This document shows positions 7,818-16,144 of a stretch of DNA of 64,000 bases, piece by piece. The position numbers and the translations under genes were made by a program. Location of the stretch: assembly GCA_963791315.1 (NCBI GenBank), contig CAWBRQ010000007.1, positions 620,001 to 684,000 of the forward strand. Direction: 5' to 3'. Positions within the stretch are counted from its first letter, which is position 1. Each line of letters opens with the position of its first letter. The notes under the pieces were generated by a model, which saw only the letters and a program-made list of their open reading frames with translations, was not told the DNA's origin and made no database searches. This DNA is from JACCZX01 sp963791315. GTDB taxonomy: Bacteria > Pseudomonadota > Gammaproteobacteria > Burkholderiales > Burkholderiaceae_F.

Positions 7818-10700
7818 ATGGAGCGCGTCTTGGATTGCCGCGCGATTCCTAAAACGAGTATTTGTGCCAGGCCGGATGCTACGGTGGCCGCGGGACACTA
7901 CGCGCTGAGTCTCGGTGCCGCGCACGCGTTGACCTGTGATGCTGTCGCAAAGGTGCTTGGTACCAATCTCGACTTCGGTCTGTCGGCCGATGAGGCCTCT
8001 CGGAGGCTGACAATCGCCGGGCGCAACGAGCTTGCAGCGGCGCCGGTCATTTCGGCGTGGCGCCGGTTTCTCGCTCAGTTTCAAAGCCCACTGGTCCTGC
8101 TTCTGATCGTAGCGACTGCGGTTTCGTTCGTCGTCTGGGGAATCGAGCGCGAAACCGGCCTCCCTTATGAGGCGTTGACGATCCTGACAATTGTCGTTGC
8201 CAATGCTGCGCTCGGTTACTTTCAGGAGTCACGCGCAGAGGCCGCGATTGCAAGTCTGCGCCAAATGACCCCCGCGCAAGCCAGTTTGTTGCGGGATGGC
8301 GTTTGCGTAGTCGTTCCGGTGGCCGAGATCGTTCCAGGCGATGTGCTTCTAGTGGAAGAAGGAGCCACCATACCTGCCGACGCGCGTGTAGTTCACTCCG
8401 CATCGCTGTGCAGTATGGAAGCGCCGTTGACCGGCGAGAGCGAAGCAGTGTCGAAAGATGTGGAGCCGGTGCCGGCCGATGCCGTGACGGCTGATCGCAG
8501 CAATATGCTGTTTGCCGGAACCACAGTGTCATTCGGGCACGGCCGTGCGATCGTAACGGCGACCGGAATGAACGCCGAAATCGGGCGCATCGCGGATCTA
8601 CTTGCGCGTGCGGTCGATGAGCCAACACCGCTGCAACTCGAGCTTGACCGCACTGGCCGCGTTCTCGGTGTCGTAGTAATCGCGATCGCACTGATCGTCG
8701 GCGCAACGCTGCTGCTGATGCAGCGCGATTTTTCATTAACCGTGCTTTCAACCGTGCTGCTGTACACGATCGCACTCGCAGTGGCTGCTGTGCCAGAAGG
8801 CCTGTCTGCGATCACTACCGTGGTGCTATCACTGGGCATGCAGCGAATGGCGAGGCGCAATGTGATCGTCAGGCGCTTAAGCGCGGTGGAAACTCTGGGT
8901 GCGGCCACTGTCATCTGCACCGACAAGACCGGCACGCTGACGAAAAATGAAATGACCGTGCGGACACTTATCACCGCCGGCGGTCGCGTGGGCTTGACAG
9001 GCTCCGGCTACGACCCGCACGGCGCCTTGATTGCGTGCGAGCAACCCGGCATGAACGCAGCGCATGCGCGTGAAGTAGAGGCCATGTTGAGCGCAGGCTT
9101 CGTCTCGAACAACTCCGACCTTGTCGAGCGAGGTGGCTTGCTGGTCGTGATTGGTGACCCCACCGAGGGGGCACTCAAGGTTGCAGCGCTAAAGGCAGGC
9201 CTTTCACCCGACCGCTTGCACACCCGCTTTGCCCGAGTAGGCGAAATCCCTTTTTCGTCAGAGCGCAAGCTGATGAGCACGGCACACACGCACGCGACCA
9301 AACCGGATACCGTCACAACACTGTTTGTCAAGGGTGCGCCCGACATCCTGCTGGCACGCTGTTGCGCAGAGCAGGTCGGTGACTCGGAACGACCGCTGAC
9401 CGACGCGCGGCGCCTCGAGATCCAGCATTCGGTCGATGCGCTTGCCGACGAAGCGCTGCGTCCGCTTGGGATCGCACATCGGCTGCTGCCCGGCGAATTG
9501 GCTACGGCACTTCATCCTGCGGTCGAGGAAGAGCTCGTGTGGCTGGGTGTTGTCGGCATGATCGATCCCCCGCGACCGGAGGCGGCGGCGGCGGTCCGGA
9601 CGGCACAGCAAGCAGGGGTGCGGGTGATCATGATCACAGGCGACCATCCACGCACGGCGGGAGCGATAGCCCACGAACTAGGGATCTGCGGCGCAGGTGA
9701 ACGTGCTGTAACAGGCGCCGAAATCGAAGCGATGACCGACGCAGAGTTGACCGAAACCGCGCAGAACGTATCGGTGTTCGCACGGGTGAGTCCCGAGCAC
9801 AAGCTGCGGATTGTCCATGCGCTGAAACGCCACCGCCACGTTGTCGCGATGACGGGCGACGGCGTAAACGATGCGCCCGCGCTAAAAACCGCCGATATCG
9901 GCATTGCGATGGGCATTACCGGCACCGATGTCGCGAAAGGGGCGGCCGACATGGTGTTACTGGACGACAACTTCGCGTCGATTGTGGCAGCGATTGAAGA
10001 GGGCAGGTCGATCTACTCGAACATCCAAAAGTACTTGCGCTATTTGTTGGCCACCAACCTGGGAGAAGTCATCGTGATGTTCTTGGGTGTCGTAGCGGCC
10101 GGATGGCTGGGAATCACGACCGGCGCAGGTGAGGCGCTGGTGTTGCCGTTAACGGCCACCATGATTCTCTGGATCAATCTGGTCACCGACTCCGGTCCTG
10201 CACTCGCGGTCGGCATCGATCCGCCAAGTCAACGATTAATGCAGCGGCCACCGCGCGATCCGACGCTCGGCGTCATCACCCCCGCCATGTGGCGTGGCAT
10301 CGTTATTGTTGCTGCGGTCATGGGAGTCGGGACGCTTGGGGTGCTGGACGCAGCGCTGCCCGGCGGGATTTTTGCGGGCGACGGTGGAATCGAGCATGGC
10401 CGCACACTCGCTTTTCATACGCTAGTGTTGTTCTCGCTCTTTACCGTTTTTGCGGCGCGTTCGGACGAGGCGGGCGTTATGCGCGACCTGTTTACCAACG
10501 CCTGGCTATGGCTCGCGATTGCAGTTTCGCTGGCGCTGCAGTTGGCCGTACTTTATCTGCCGGCGTTGCAGCGCGCCTTTGGCACCGTACCTTTGACCGC
10601 GAGCGATTGGGTCCTCGCTGCCGTGGTCGCCTCAAGCGCGCTATGGTTCCGCGAACTCGACAAGTTACGCGTCAGACTTTGGAGACCACGTATTGTGTGA
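7818..10700 (+). CDS. P-type cation-transporting ATPase (P2A/calcium-type)
   Basis: 960-aa membrane pump that uses ATP to move a cation, probably Ca2+ or another divalent ion. In order: N-terminal cation ATPase domain (about 35-100), membrane helices, actuator loop with LTGES, the PEGL helix, phosphorylation motif DKTGTLT with the acceptor Asp at about residue 369, nucleotide-binding domain, the hinge TGDGVNDAPALK, and a C-terminal bundle of about six helices. All catalytic motifs are intact. The N-terminus before residue 30 is poorly conserved in type, so a downstream start is possible. P2-type pumps are regular members of betaproteobacterial low-oxygen stress islands. Confidence 0.92.
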   Translation: MERVLDCRAIPKTSICARPDATVAAGHYALSLGAAHALTCDAVAKVLGTNLDFGLSADEASRRLTIAGRNELAAAPVISAWRRFLAQFQSPLVLLLIVATAVSFVVWGIERETGLPYEALTILTIVVANAALGYFQESRAEAAIASLRQMTPAQASLLRDGVCVVVPVAEIVPGDVLLVEEGATIPADARVVHSASLCSMEAPLTGESEAVSKDVEPVPADAVTADRSNMLFAGTTVSFGHGRAIVTATGMNAEIGRIADLLARAVDEPTPLQLELDRTGRVLGVVVIAIALIVGATLLLMQRDFSLTVLSTVLLYTIALAVAAVPEGLSAITTVVLSLGMQRMARRNVIVRRLSAVETLGAATVICTDKTGTLTKNEMTVRTLITAGGRVGLTGSGYDPHGALIACEQPGMNAAHAREVEAMLSAGFVSNNSDLVERGGLLVVIGDPTEGALKVAALKAGLSPDRLHTRFARVGEIPFSSERKLMSTAHTHATKPDTVTTLFVKGAPDILLARCCAEQVGDSERPLTDARRLEIQHSVDALADEALRPLGIAHRLLPGELATALHPAVEEELVWLGVVGMIDPPRPEAAAAVRTAQQAGVRVIMITGDHPRTAGAIAHELGICGAGERAVTGAEIEAMTDAELTETAQNVSVFARVSPEHKLRIVHALKRHRHVVAMTGDGVNDAPALKTADIGIAMGITGTDVAKGAADMVLLDDNFASIVAAIEEGRSIYSNIQKYLRYLLATNLGEVIVMFLGVVAAGWLGITTGAGEALVLPLTATMILWINLVTDSGPALAVGIDPPSQRLMQRPPRDPTLGVITPAMWRGIVIVAAVMGVGTLGVLDAALPGGIFAGDGGIEHGRTLAFHTLVLFSLFTVFAARSDEAGVMRDLFTNAWLWLAIAVSLALQLAVLYLPALQRAFGTVPLTASDWVLAAVVASSALWFRELDKLRVRLWRPRIV

Positions 10701-10797
10701 CTGACGGATTGGCTGCGTCGCTAGCCTAGCGTGCTTGATTCCTGGCGATAGCGCGGATAATTTTACGTGGCGAACCGACAGTGAAGGAGGTTCACAG

Positions 10798-11451
10798 ATG
10801 ATTTTTGGCACTGTGCCGTCCTACGGCGATTGGTCGCTGGCGGTTATTTATACGCTCGTGTTTGCACTCATTGCCCTTTTCTTTCACCGGCCGGAAAGCA
10901 CCCGCGACTGGCGCGCTTTCGTTGCGTTCACAACTTTTTTAGCCGCTCTCTTCATCGAGATGTATGTGTTTCCGCTGACGATCTATCTGCTGTCTGGTTG
11001 GACGGGCTCCAGGTTTCTACGCGTTGAGTCCCTCCCGCACGATGTTGGCCATGTGCTTGAGATGATGTTTGATTGGCGTGCGAATCCGCCCTTAGGGGTA
11101 TTCCAAATTGCCAGCACCGTCCTGATTCTCGGTGGCTTTCTCCTTCTGGTATCGGCATGGTCGGTACTGCACAAAGCTCAGCAACTCAGGCAACTAGCGA
11201 GAACGGGGGTGTACGCGCACATACGCCATCCGGAGTACGTTGCCTTCGTCCTGGTCATGAGCGGCTTTCTATTGCGGTGGCCGACGCTGATCACGTTGGC
11301 GATGTTTCCAATTCTGGTGTTTATGTATGTGCGTCTTGCGCGTCGCGAGGAACAAGAGGCTCTGGCTGAGTTTGGCGATGCCTACCAACGCTACCTCGAC
11401 GCCACGCCCGCCTTTGTGCCGCGCGTTTTCCCGCGGGCGATGAAAGCCTGA
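10798..11451 (+). CDS. ICMT/PEMT-like membrane methyltransferase
   Basis: 217-aa integral membrane protein with about five hydrophobic helices. The C-terminal half has the isoprenylcysteine/phospholipid methyltransferase pattern: GVYAHIRHPEY, a hydrophobic helix, then RREEQEALAEFGDAYQRY. RHPxY and the E-E pair form the SAM-binding site in this fold. The start at 10798 follows a strong AAGGAGGT site; the frame is open from 10735. The natural substrate is unknown; bacterial members may methylate lipids or small molecules. It lies 97 bases after the cation ATPase and could be co-transcribed. Confidence 0.8.
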   Translation: MIFGTVPSYGDWSLAVIYTLVFALIALFFHRPESTRDWRAFVAFTTFLAALFIEMYVFPLTIYLLSGWTGSRFLRVESLPHDVGHVLEMMFDWRANPPLGVFQIASTVLILGGFLLLVSAWSVLHKAQQLRQLARTGVYAHIRHPEYVAFVLVMSGFLLRWPTLITLAMFPILVFMYVRLARREEQEALAEFGDAYQRYLDATPAFVPRVFPRAMKA

Positions 11452-11568
11452 GCTCTGGCCCAAGACTCTCCTCCTAAGCGACGCCGATCGTTGCCAAGCA
11501 GCGGAGGTTGCCAATCCGTTGCCCAAATGTTGCGTGAGGCAGACGACGGCACCAGCACATCGACTTTG

Positions 11569-12564
11569 TTATTGCGGCGGTAACAGCACTGCGGCCCCGT
11601 CGAACGCGCCAACGCGCAATGCTTCAAGAGCGTCGTTCGCAGCGTCAAGCGCGAACGGAATCGCGTGCGTTTGGATTGGATATTGCGCTGCCAGCGCGAA
11701 AAACGCTTCGCCGTCGGCGCGCGTCAGATTGGCCACCGAACGCACCACGCGTTCGCCCCACAGCAGCGAATAAGCGAAAGACGGAATGTCGCTCATATGA
11801 ATTCCCGCGCAAATGACAACGCCTCCCTTGCGCACTGATCGCAGTGCCAACGGTATCAACGCGCCGACCGGCGCGAACAGCAACGCTGCGTCCAGTGGCG
11901 CAGGCGGCTCCATCGCCGAATCTCCTGCCCATTCGACGCCGAGCTCACGCGCAAACTGCTGCGAGCGATGATCACCGGGCCGCGTAAATGCAAAGACGCG
12001 GCGGTCTTGTGCGGTAGCTGTCTGCGCAACGATATGGGCTGCGGCGCCAAACCCGTAAAGGCCGATCCGGTCACCAGCGCGAGTGTCGGCCATCGCATAG
12101 GCGCGGTAGCCGATCAGCCCGGCGCATAGCAGCGGCGCCGCGTGCAGATCGTCGTATCGGTCCGGAATTGCAAAGCAGTAGCGTTCGTCGGCCACCGCGT
12201 ATTCCGCATAACCGCCGTCGCGGTGGTAGCCGGTGAAAATCGCTCGCTCACACAGATTTTCGCGCCCGTTTTCACAAAATCGGCATGCGCCGCAGCTTCC
12301 ACCGAGCCACGGCACGCCCACGCGCTCTCCGGTCGCAAAGCGTTGCGCGTTGTCGCCTTTGCCAACGACAACGCCGACGATCTCGTGACCGGGAATAAGT
12401 GGCCCACGCACTGGGGGCAGTTCGCCGTCGATGATATGCAGATCGGTGCGGCATACGCCGCACGCTCGCACTTTGAGTAATACCTCGCGTGAGGTGGGCG
12501 CCGGGATCGGACGATCAACCGCTACCAGCCTAGGTGCCGCGGTCGACAATTGCATCGCGAACAT
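11569..12564 (-). CDS. Zinc-dependent alcohol dehydrogenase, AdhA-like
   Basis: 331-aa medium-chain dehydrogenase. The catalytic zinc site is visible (ACGVCRTDLH, then PGHEIVG), as is the structural zinc cluster of four Cys (GSCGACRFCENGRENLC). The NAD(P)-binding glycine motif is GLYGFGAAAH, with an Ala replacing a Gly of the usual GxGxxG. Likely reaction: reversible oxidation of a primary alcohol or reduction of an aldehyde. Starts at 12564 or 12555 are both possible. Such dehydrogenases belong to fermentative or low-oxygen metabolism, in keeping with the island; no FNR box was found upstream. Confidence 0.9.
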   Translation of the reverse strand: MFAMQLSTAAPRLVAVDRPIPAPTSREVLLKVRACGVCRTDLHIIDGELPPVRGPLIPGHEIVGVVVGKGDNAQRFATGERVGVPWLGGSCGACRFCENGRENLCERAIFTGYHRDGGYAEYAVADERYCFAIPDRYDDLHAAPLLCAGLIGYRAYAMADTRAGDRIGLYGFGAAAHIVAQTATAQDRRVFAFTRPGDHRSQQFARELGVEWAGDSAMEPPAPLDAALLFAPVGALIPLALRSVRKGGVVICAGIHMSDIPSFAYSLLWGERVVRSVANLTRADGEAFFALAAQYPIQTHAIPFALDAANDALEALRVGAFDGAAVLLPPQ

Positions 12565-12683
12565 AGTTAGGTTGAACGTATAGTCATATTTCTGCCGTCA
12601 GTTTGCGCTTCATCAAGAAGTCGCTGTTGATTCGATCGGTCAAGACACCAAGTGTTAGTGAGCATCGCAAAGACACGAACTCG

Positions 12684-12816
12684 ATGCATTCGATGGACCT
12701 GAAGGAACTGATGGACAGCATGGCAAAAGAGATGGCAAATGCGCAAGCTCGCAAAGGAAATCATTGCCGCGCAAAAGAAAGAGATAGCGCTGATCGACCG
12801 TTGGCTCAAAAAATGA
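12684..12816 (+). pseudogene. DUF305 remnant
   Basis: Two reading frames together resemble the ends of a DUF305 protein. From 12684 comes MDLKELMDSMAKEMANAQ, and from 12739, one frame over, MRKLAKEIIAAQKKEIALI ending in DRWLKK and a stop at 12816. In intact DUF305 proteins a middle part with the paired-His metal-binding motif separates these pieces; it is absent. This is best read as a gene that lost its core. The rest of the 390-base gap (12817-12957) shows nothing recognisable. Confidence 0.6.
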
Positions 12817-12957
12817 GATGAAGACGTTGCCGCGCTCAACCAGGGAATGCTCGTACGCCTGCTTCCGCTGTGCACCATGGCGTTGTCATCCGGCGCTGCG
12901 GCTGCGATCTAAAACACGTTAGGCGTCGAAGCAAACTCCCCATCACCGGGTAGACGG

Positions 12958-13647
12958 ATGCGACACAGTGAGAGGCACAGAACTCATCGAACGGGCTGGC
13001 TCCGTGCGGCCGTTCTCGGCGCGAACGACGGTATTGTTTCTACTGCTAGCCTCGTCTTGGGTGTCGCTGCTGCAGGCGCAGGTACCCAGGTTATTCTGGT
13101 TGCGGGCATCGCTGGCCTTGTCGCTGGTGCTATGTCAATGGCTGCTGGCGAGTATGTCTCGGTCAGTTCGCAGGCTGATACTGAACGCGCGGATCTGGCG
13201 CGCGAGAGCAAAGAGTTAGCCGCGAATCCCGCACAGGAACACGCAGAACTGACGGCCATCTACGCCAAACGCGGACTGGATGAAACCCTGGCGTCGAGTG
13301 TCGCCACTCAACTGATGCAGCACGGTGCACTTGCTGCGCATGCGCGAGATGAGCTGGGTATATCGGACACACTGGCCGCGAAACCTGTGCAAGCCGCATT
13401 GGCCTCGGCGGCTACGTTTGCGGTGGGCGCAGCGCTTCCGCTTGTGATGGTTCTCTTGCTTCCCGTCACTCTACTCATGTGGGGTCTCGCCGGCAGTTCC
13501 CTCTTCTTTCTTGCGCTGTTGGGACTTCTGGCGGCACGCGCGGGCGGTTCACCCGTGTTGGCGTCTGTAACGCGCGTAACGTTTTGGGGCGCCTTGGCAA
13601 TGGCATTGACCGCTGGCGTTGGAGCCCTCTTTGGCGTGGCCGCTTGA
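12958..13647 (+). CDS. VIT/CCC1-family iron or manganese transporter
   Basis: 229-aa membrane protein of the vacuolar iron transporter family. It opens with the family hallmark LGANDGIVSTASLVLGV, continues with AGAMSMAAGEYVSVSSQADTE, a cytoplasmic acidic region that binds metal in the family (AELTAIYAKRGLDETLA), and three more hydrophobic helices at about 145-225. Predicted role: export of Fe2+ or Mn2+ from the cytoplasm. In an FNR-controlled island it could limit ferrous iron under low oxygen. Confidence 0.9.
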   Translation: MRHSERHRTHRTGWLRAAVLGANDGIVSTASLVLGVAAAGAGTQVILVAGIAGLVAGAMSMAAGEYVSVSSQADTERADLARESKELAANPAQEHAELTAIYAKRGLDETLASSVATQLMQHGALAAHARDELGISDTLAAKPVQAALASAATFAVGAALPLVMVLLLPVTLLMWGLAGSSLFFLALLGLLAARAGGSPVLASVTRVTFWGALAMALTAGVGALFGVAA

Positions 13648-13672
13648 AATCTATGACGCCAAAGGGCCACGC
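13629..13672. repeat. Overlapping inverted repeats at the VIT stop codon
   Basis: CTTTGGCGT (13629-13637) pairs with ACGCCAAAG (13656-13664), and GCGTGGCC (13634-13641) pairs with GGCCACGC (13665-13672). The left arms overlap, so the two hairpins exclude each other. There is no T-run, so it is not a standard terminator; a role in mRNA 3' end protection is possible. Confidence 0.4.
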
Positions 13673-13711
13673 GGGCGCAAAGCACTTGCTGAGCAATATC
13701 CTTTGGTCTTC

Positions 13712-14539
13712 TTAAAAGAACGGAGACCCGAACTGCCCGTTTGTATTGTCCCTGACCTTCCAGAGTTGATCGGGCGTGTCAAGGCATGAACGTTGGATCA
13801 GCGATAAGTTCGGGCCTTCGGTCAGGCAGGCGTCACTGACCCCGCGGCCGTTGTTCTGAAACCGGAAGCTGCCGGAGGGCGGTATCTGGAGCGCCTGCCA
13901 TTGCTGCGTGGCGTCCTGCGGGTTGCAAAGCGCGAGGCCAATCGGCGTGCTCTGCCTGTCGTCCATGGAACGCATGCAGAGGCACGAGTTGTCCGTGGAC
14001 TGTATCAAGCCCGTGCTGCTGGCGATCCCGCCAAGCCGAATGAGGTTCCAGCGGTTAAAAGATGCGCCGACGTCCGCGGCGACCGTAACAGTCGTATCGC
14101 TGGCCTTAAGCCAGCTCAGGTTGTCACGGTTGGCGAACGCAGTCTTGGACGGAGTGGCAATCGAATACTGTATGGGCACGCAGAAGTTCGCCGTGTCAGT
14201 GCCACTACCGCAGTAGGGAAACAAGATCCAATACTGAAGAGTGTCGGCGCTCGCAGTGAGGGTGTGCAGTCCGGGAGCCAAGTTGGCAAAAGTGGCTTGC
14301 TGCAGCTGCGCCCCCGAGGGCGAAAACTGTGCCGTGACGTTGTTCCCATCGAGCGTCGCGTTGAACGTGCCGGCGCAGAGTTGCGAGCGGAAACTGACTT
14401 CCGCCGTGACAGAGCTAACCCCCGCTAAGTTACGACTCGTCGCGGCTCCGTCCTGCGGTTGTGTGATCGTCACGCAACCGGCCAGCAGGAAGAAGGTGAG
14501 AGATGACGCGCGAACAACGACCTGCCATGAGCTGCCCAT
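13712..14539 (-). CDS. Lipoprotein with C-terminal ricin-B-like domain
   Basis: 275-aa predicted lipoprotein with a signal peptide ending at LLAGC (Cys22). The middle is beta-rich and unassigned. About residues 160-265 resemble a ricin-type beta-trefoil: TGLIQSTDNSCLCMRS, LALCNPQDATQQWQAL and a final SCLDTPDQLWKV give QxW-like repeats and paired cysteines. Such domains often bind carbohydrate. No enzyme motif is seen. It has no obvious link to the neighbouring stress genes. Confidence 0.65.
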   Translation of the reverse strand: MGSSWQVVVRASSLTFFLLAGCVTITQPQDGAATSRNLAGVSSVTAEVSFRSQLCAGTFNATLDGNNVTAQFSPSGAQLQQATFANLAPGLHTLTASADTLQYWILFPYCGSGTDTANFCVPIQYSIATPSKTAFANRDNLSWLKASDTTVTVAADVGASFNRWNLIRLGGIASSTGLIQSTDNSCLCMRSMDDRQSTPIGLALCNPQDATQQWQALQIPPSGSFRFQNNGRGVSDACLTEGPNLSLIQRSCLDTPDQLWKVRDNTNGQFGSPFF

Positions 14540-14840
14540 TTCAACTACCTCCCTTTTGATTTGTACCGGCCAGCCTCTGGTGCGACGGTGTGGGGGCGTC
14601 GCGAGGTTGCCGTTGTTGGTTGTTAAATCAGTCTACAGCCGGTTGAGCGTGTCGCGTCACGTGAATATTCGACAGAGTTTCATAACGCAAAAGTGCTTAG
14701 CCGATGGCGCAGTAGGGGCCTAATCTTTCCGTCGCGCTGCCGCTATTTGCGTCGGCGCGGTCAGTAATCGACAGCGAGGTCCGACATGGTCGAGAGCGGG
14801 CATTGAGCTGACCGTTTGCTTCGCGCAAGCCTTGCAACTG
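14540..14840. other. Intergenic gap without recognised features
   Basis: About 300 bases between the ricin-like lipoprotein and the second hemerythrin, both on the minus strand. No FNR box, RNA gene, terminator or convincing reading frame was seen. Confidence 0.4.
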
Positions 14841-15428
14841 TCAATCTTCAAGTGGTGCACCGAGCCCCAGGGGCGCGGGCGCAAGCATGACGATGCGTGA
14901 AAAAAGCCGATCATGGCTTGTTTCCGGTGACGATCCCGCTAGTGGATCGCGATGTGATGCAAAGGCAGCCTCGATGTCGATCCAATCCTGAGCATTGAGC
15001 ACCCGCTGCGCGAGCGGCATCACTTCGCGTTCTTCCTTTCGCATGTGCTCGCGGTAGCGTTCGACGTAACGGTCTACTGCATCGGCGAACGCTGGAAACT
15101 CTGTGGAGCCATGCTCCTCGTACCGCAAGAAGGCCTGCTCCAGATCCCGAATCGCTCCCTCACCCGATTCGTGTTCGCATGCCAGTTGATCCAGCACGGC
15201 GTCGGCATCGCGCGTGCGCTGGCGAATGCGCGGAAACAGCACGGCCTCCTCTTTGCGGTGGTGCTCGCGCTCGAGAAAGACGTCGAGGTAGTACAAAATC
15301 GCGCGAAAGACCTTGGGATCGACGCGCTTATCGTGTTCGCGAACCTCGCGCACGAGAACTGACATCGCATGCAACACTGCAGCGAGCGAACTGTGCTCCT
15401 CATACAACTGGGCGAGCGGACGTGACAT
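14841..15428 (-). CDS. Hemerythrin HHE-domain protein
   Basis: 195-aa four-helix-bundle protein. Candidate di-iron ligands occur in YEEHSSL, FLEREHHRKEEAVLFPRI, ACEHESGE and YREHMRKEEREVMPLA, in the order expected for HHE proteins. It differs clearly from the first hemerythrin (1770-2336), so it is a separate lineage. The last 30 residues after the fold are low in conserved character. Likely roles are oxygen or nitric oxide binding, or iron-linked stress response. No FNR box was found in the 106-base gap upstream. Confidence 0.88.
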   Translation of the reverse strand: MSRPLAQLYEEHSSLAAVLHAMSVLVREVREHDKRVDPKVFRAILYYLDVFLEREHHRKEEAVLFPRIRQRTRDADAVLDQLACEHESGEGAIRDLEQAFLRYEEHGSTEFPAFADAVDRYVERYREHMRKEEREVMPLAQRVLNAQDWIDIEAAFASHRDPLAGSSPETSHDRLFSRIVMLAPAPLGLGAPLED

Positions 15429-15534
15429 ATGGAACTAGTGTCGCCCGCGCCCAGCGTCGAAAAGTTGGCGAATTCCAGGTCGACTGGCAACGGCAGCGAA
15501 GGTCGCTGCGGCGATTAGCTGCCGTGTGACCAAG

Positions 15535-15996
15535 CTACTGAGCAGCTGTGCCGCTGCGTCGCCATTGCGAGCCGATCCCGTTCAAGAGGGTTCGTGAACG
15601 CGCGGCTGCGGCCGACTGCGCCTGTTGTATCAGACGGCCTTCGACACTAGAGAGTCGTGCAAACAGGGCACCATAGCTTTGCGCTGCACGCATTAACTGC
15701 CCGGTGGTTAGTGCGCGGTGAACCTCGAGCAACTCCGACAGATTCGTTGCGTGTTCCGCTTTTTCGGCAGCCGTCGTCACAACGCTCGAGAAGTCCTTTA
15801 CGGTCTCGGCGTTAACCTGCTGAACCTGCTCAACGCACTCGAGACATCCTTGCAGCGTCGCGAGAGACGAGCTGAGCATATTGCGTGCGAAGCCGAGGTT
15901 GAACTCGAGCGCGTCTGAAAAAGCCGGTACTCCGGCATGGCCATTCGCTGGGCTCTTCTTTGAGGCGAGGCGCGTTCTACTCGTGTTGCGTTTCAT
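15535..15996 (-). CDS. Phasin-family protein
   Basis: 153-aa helical protein with the phasin pattern: an amphipathic stretch ALEFNLGFARNMLSSSLATL, a long Ala/Gln/Glu-rich helix (VNAETVKDFSSVVTTAAEKAEHAT) and a second helix. Phasins coat polyhydroxyalkanoate granules; stress-island members also act as chaperone-like proteins. No polyhydroxyalkanoate synthase is nearby. The FNR box at 16057-16070 lies about 67 bases before its start, and low oxygen favours polymer storage. Confidence 0.8.
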   Translation of the reverse strand: MKRNTSRTRLASKKSPANGHAGVPAFSDALEFNLGFARNMLSSSLATLQGCLECVEQVQQVNAETVKDFSSVVTTAAEKAEHATNLSELLEVHRALTTGQLMRAAQSYGALFARLSSVEGRLIQQAQSAAAARSRTLLNGIGSQWRRSGTAAQ

Positions 15997-16056
15997 TTAG
16001 ATCTTCCTTTTGTTGTAAGCCTGTAGTTGACTCTATGCGCCGCAGCATCGAATGTG

Positions 16057-16070
16057 TTGATGCCCGTCAA
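16057..16070. promoter_or_regulatory. FNR box between phasin and acyl-CoA synthetase genes
   Basis: TTGATGCCCGTCAA in the 148-base divergent gap, roughly 67 bases from the phasin start and 80 from the synthetase start. It may serve either or both. Confidence 0.7.
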
Positions 16071-16144
16071 GCACCGTGCAGATTCCATCGCTTTAGATAT
16101 CGCCGCGACTTAACATGCGAGCGACCGATCGCTGCAGACGTTAG

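Noticed and set aside
12611..12646. TTGAT and GTCAA half-sites near the alcohol dehydrogenase
   Set aside because: The half-sites are 7 bases apart instead of 4; the same holds for a pair near 13765 inside the lipoprotein gene.
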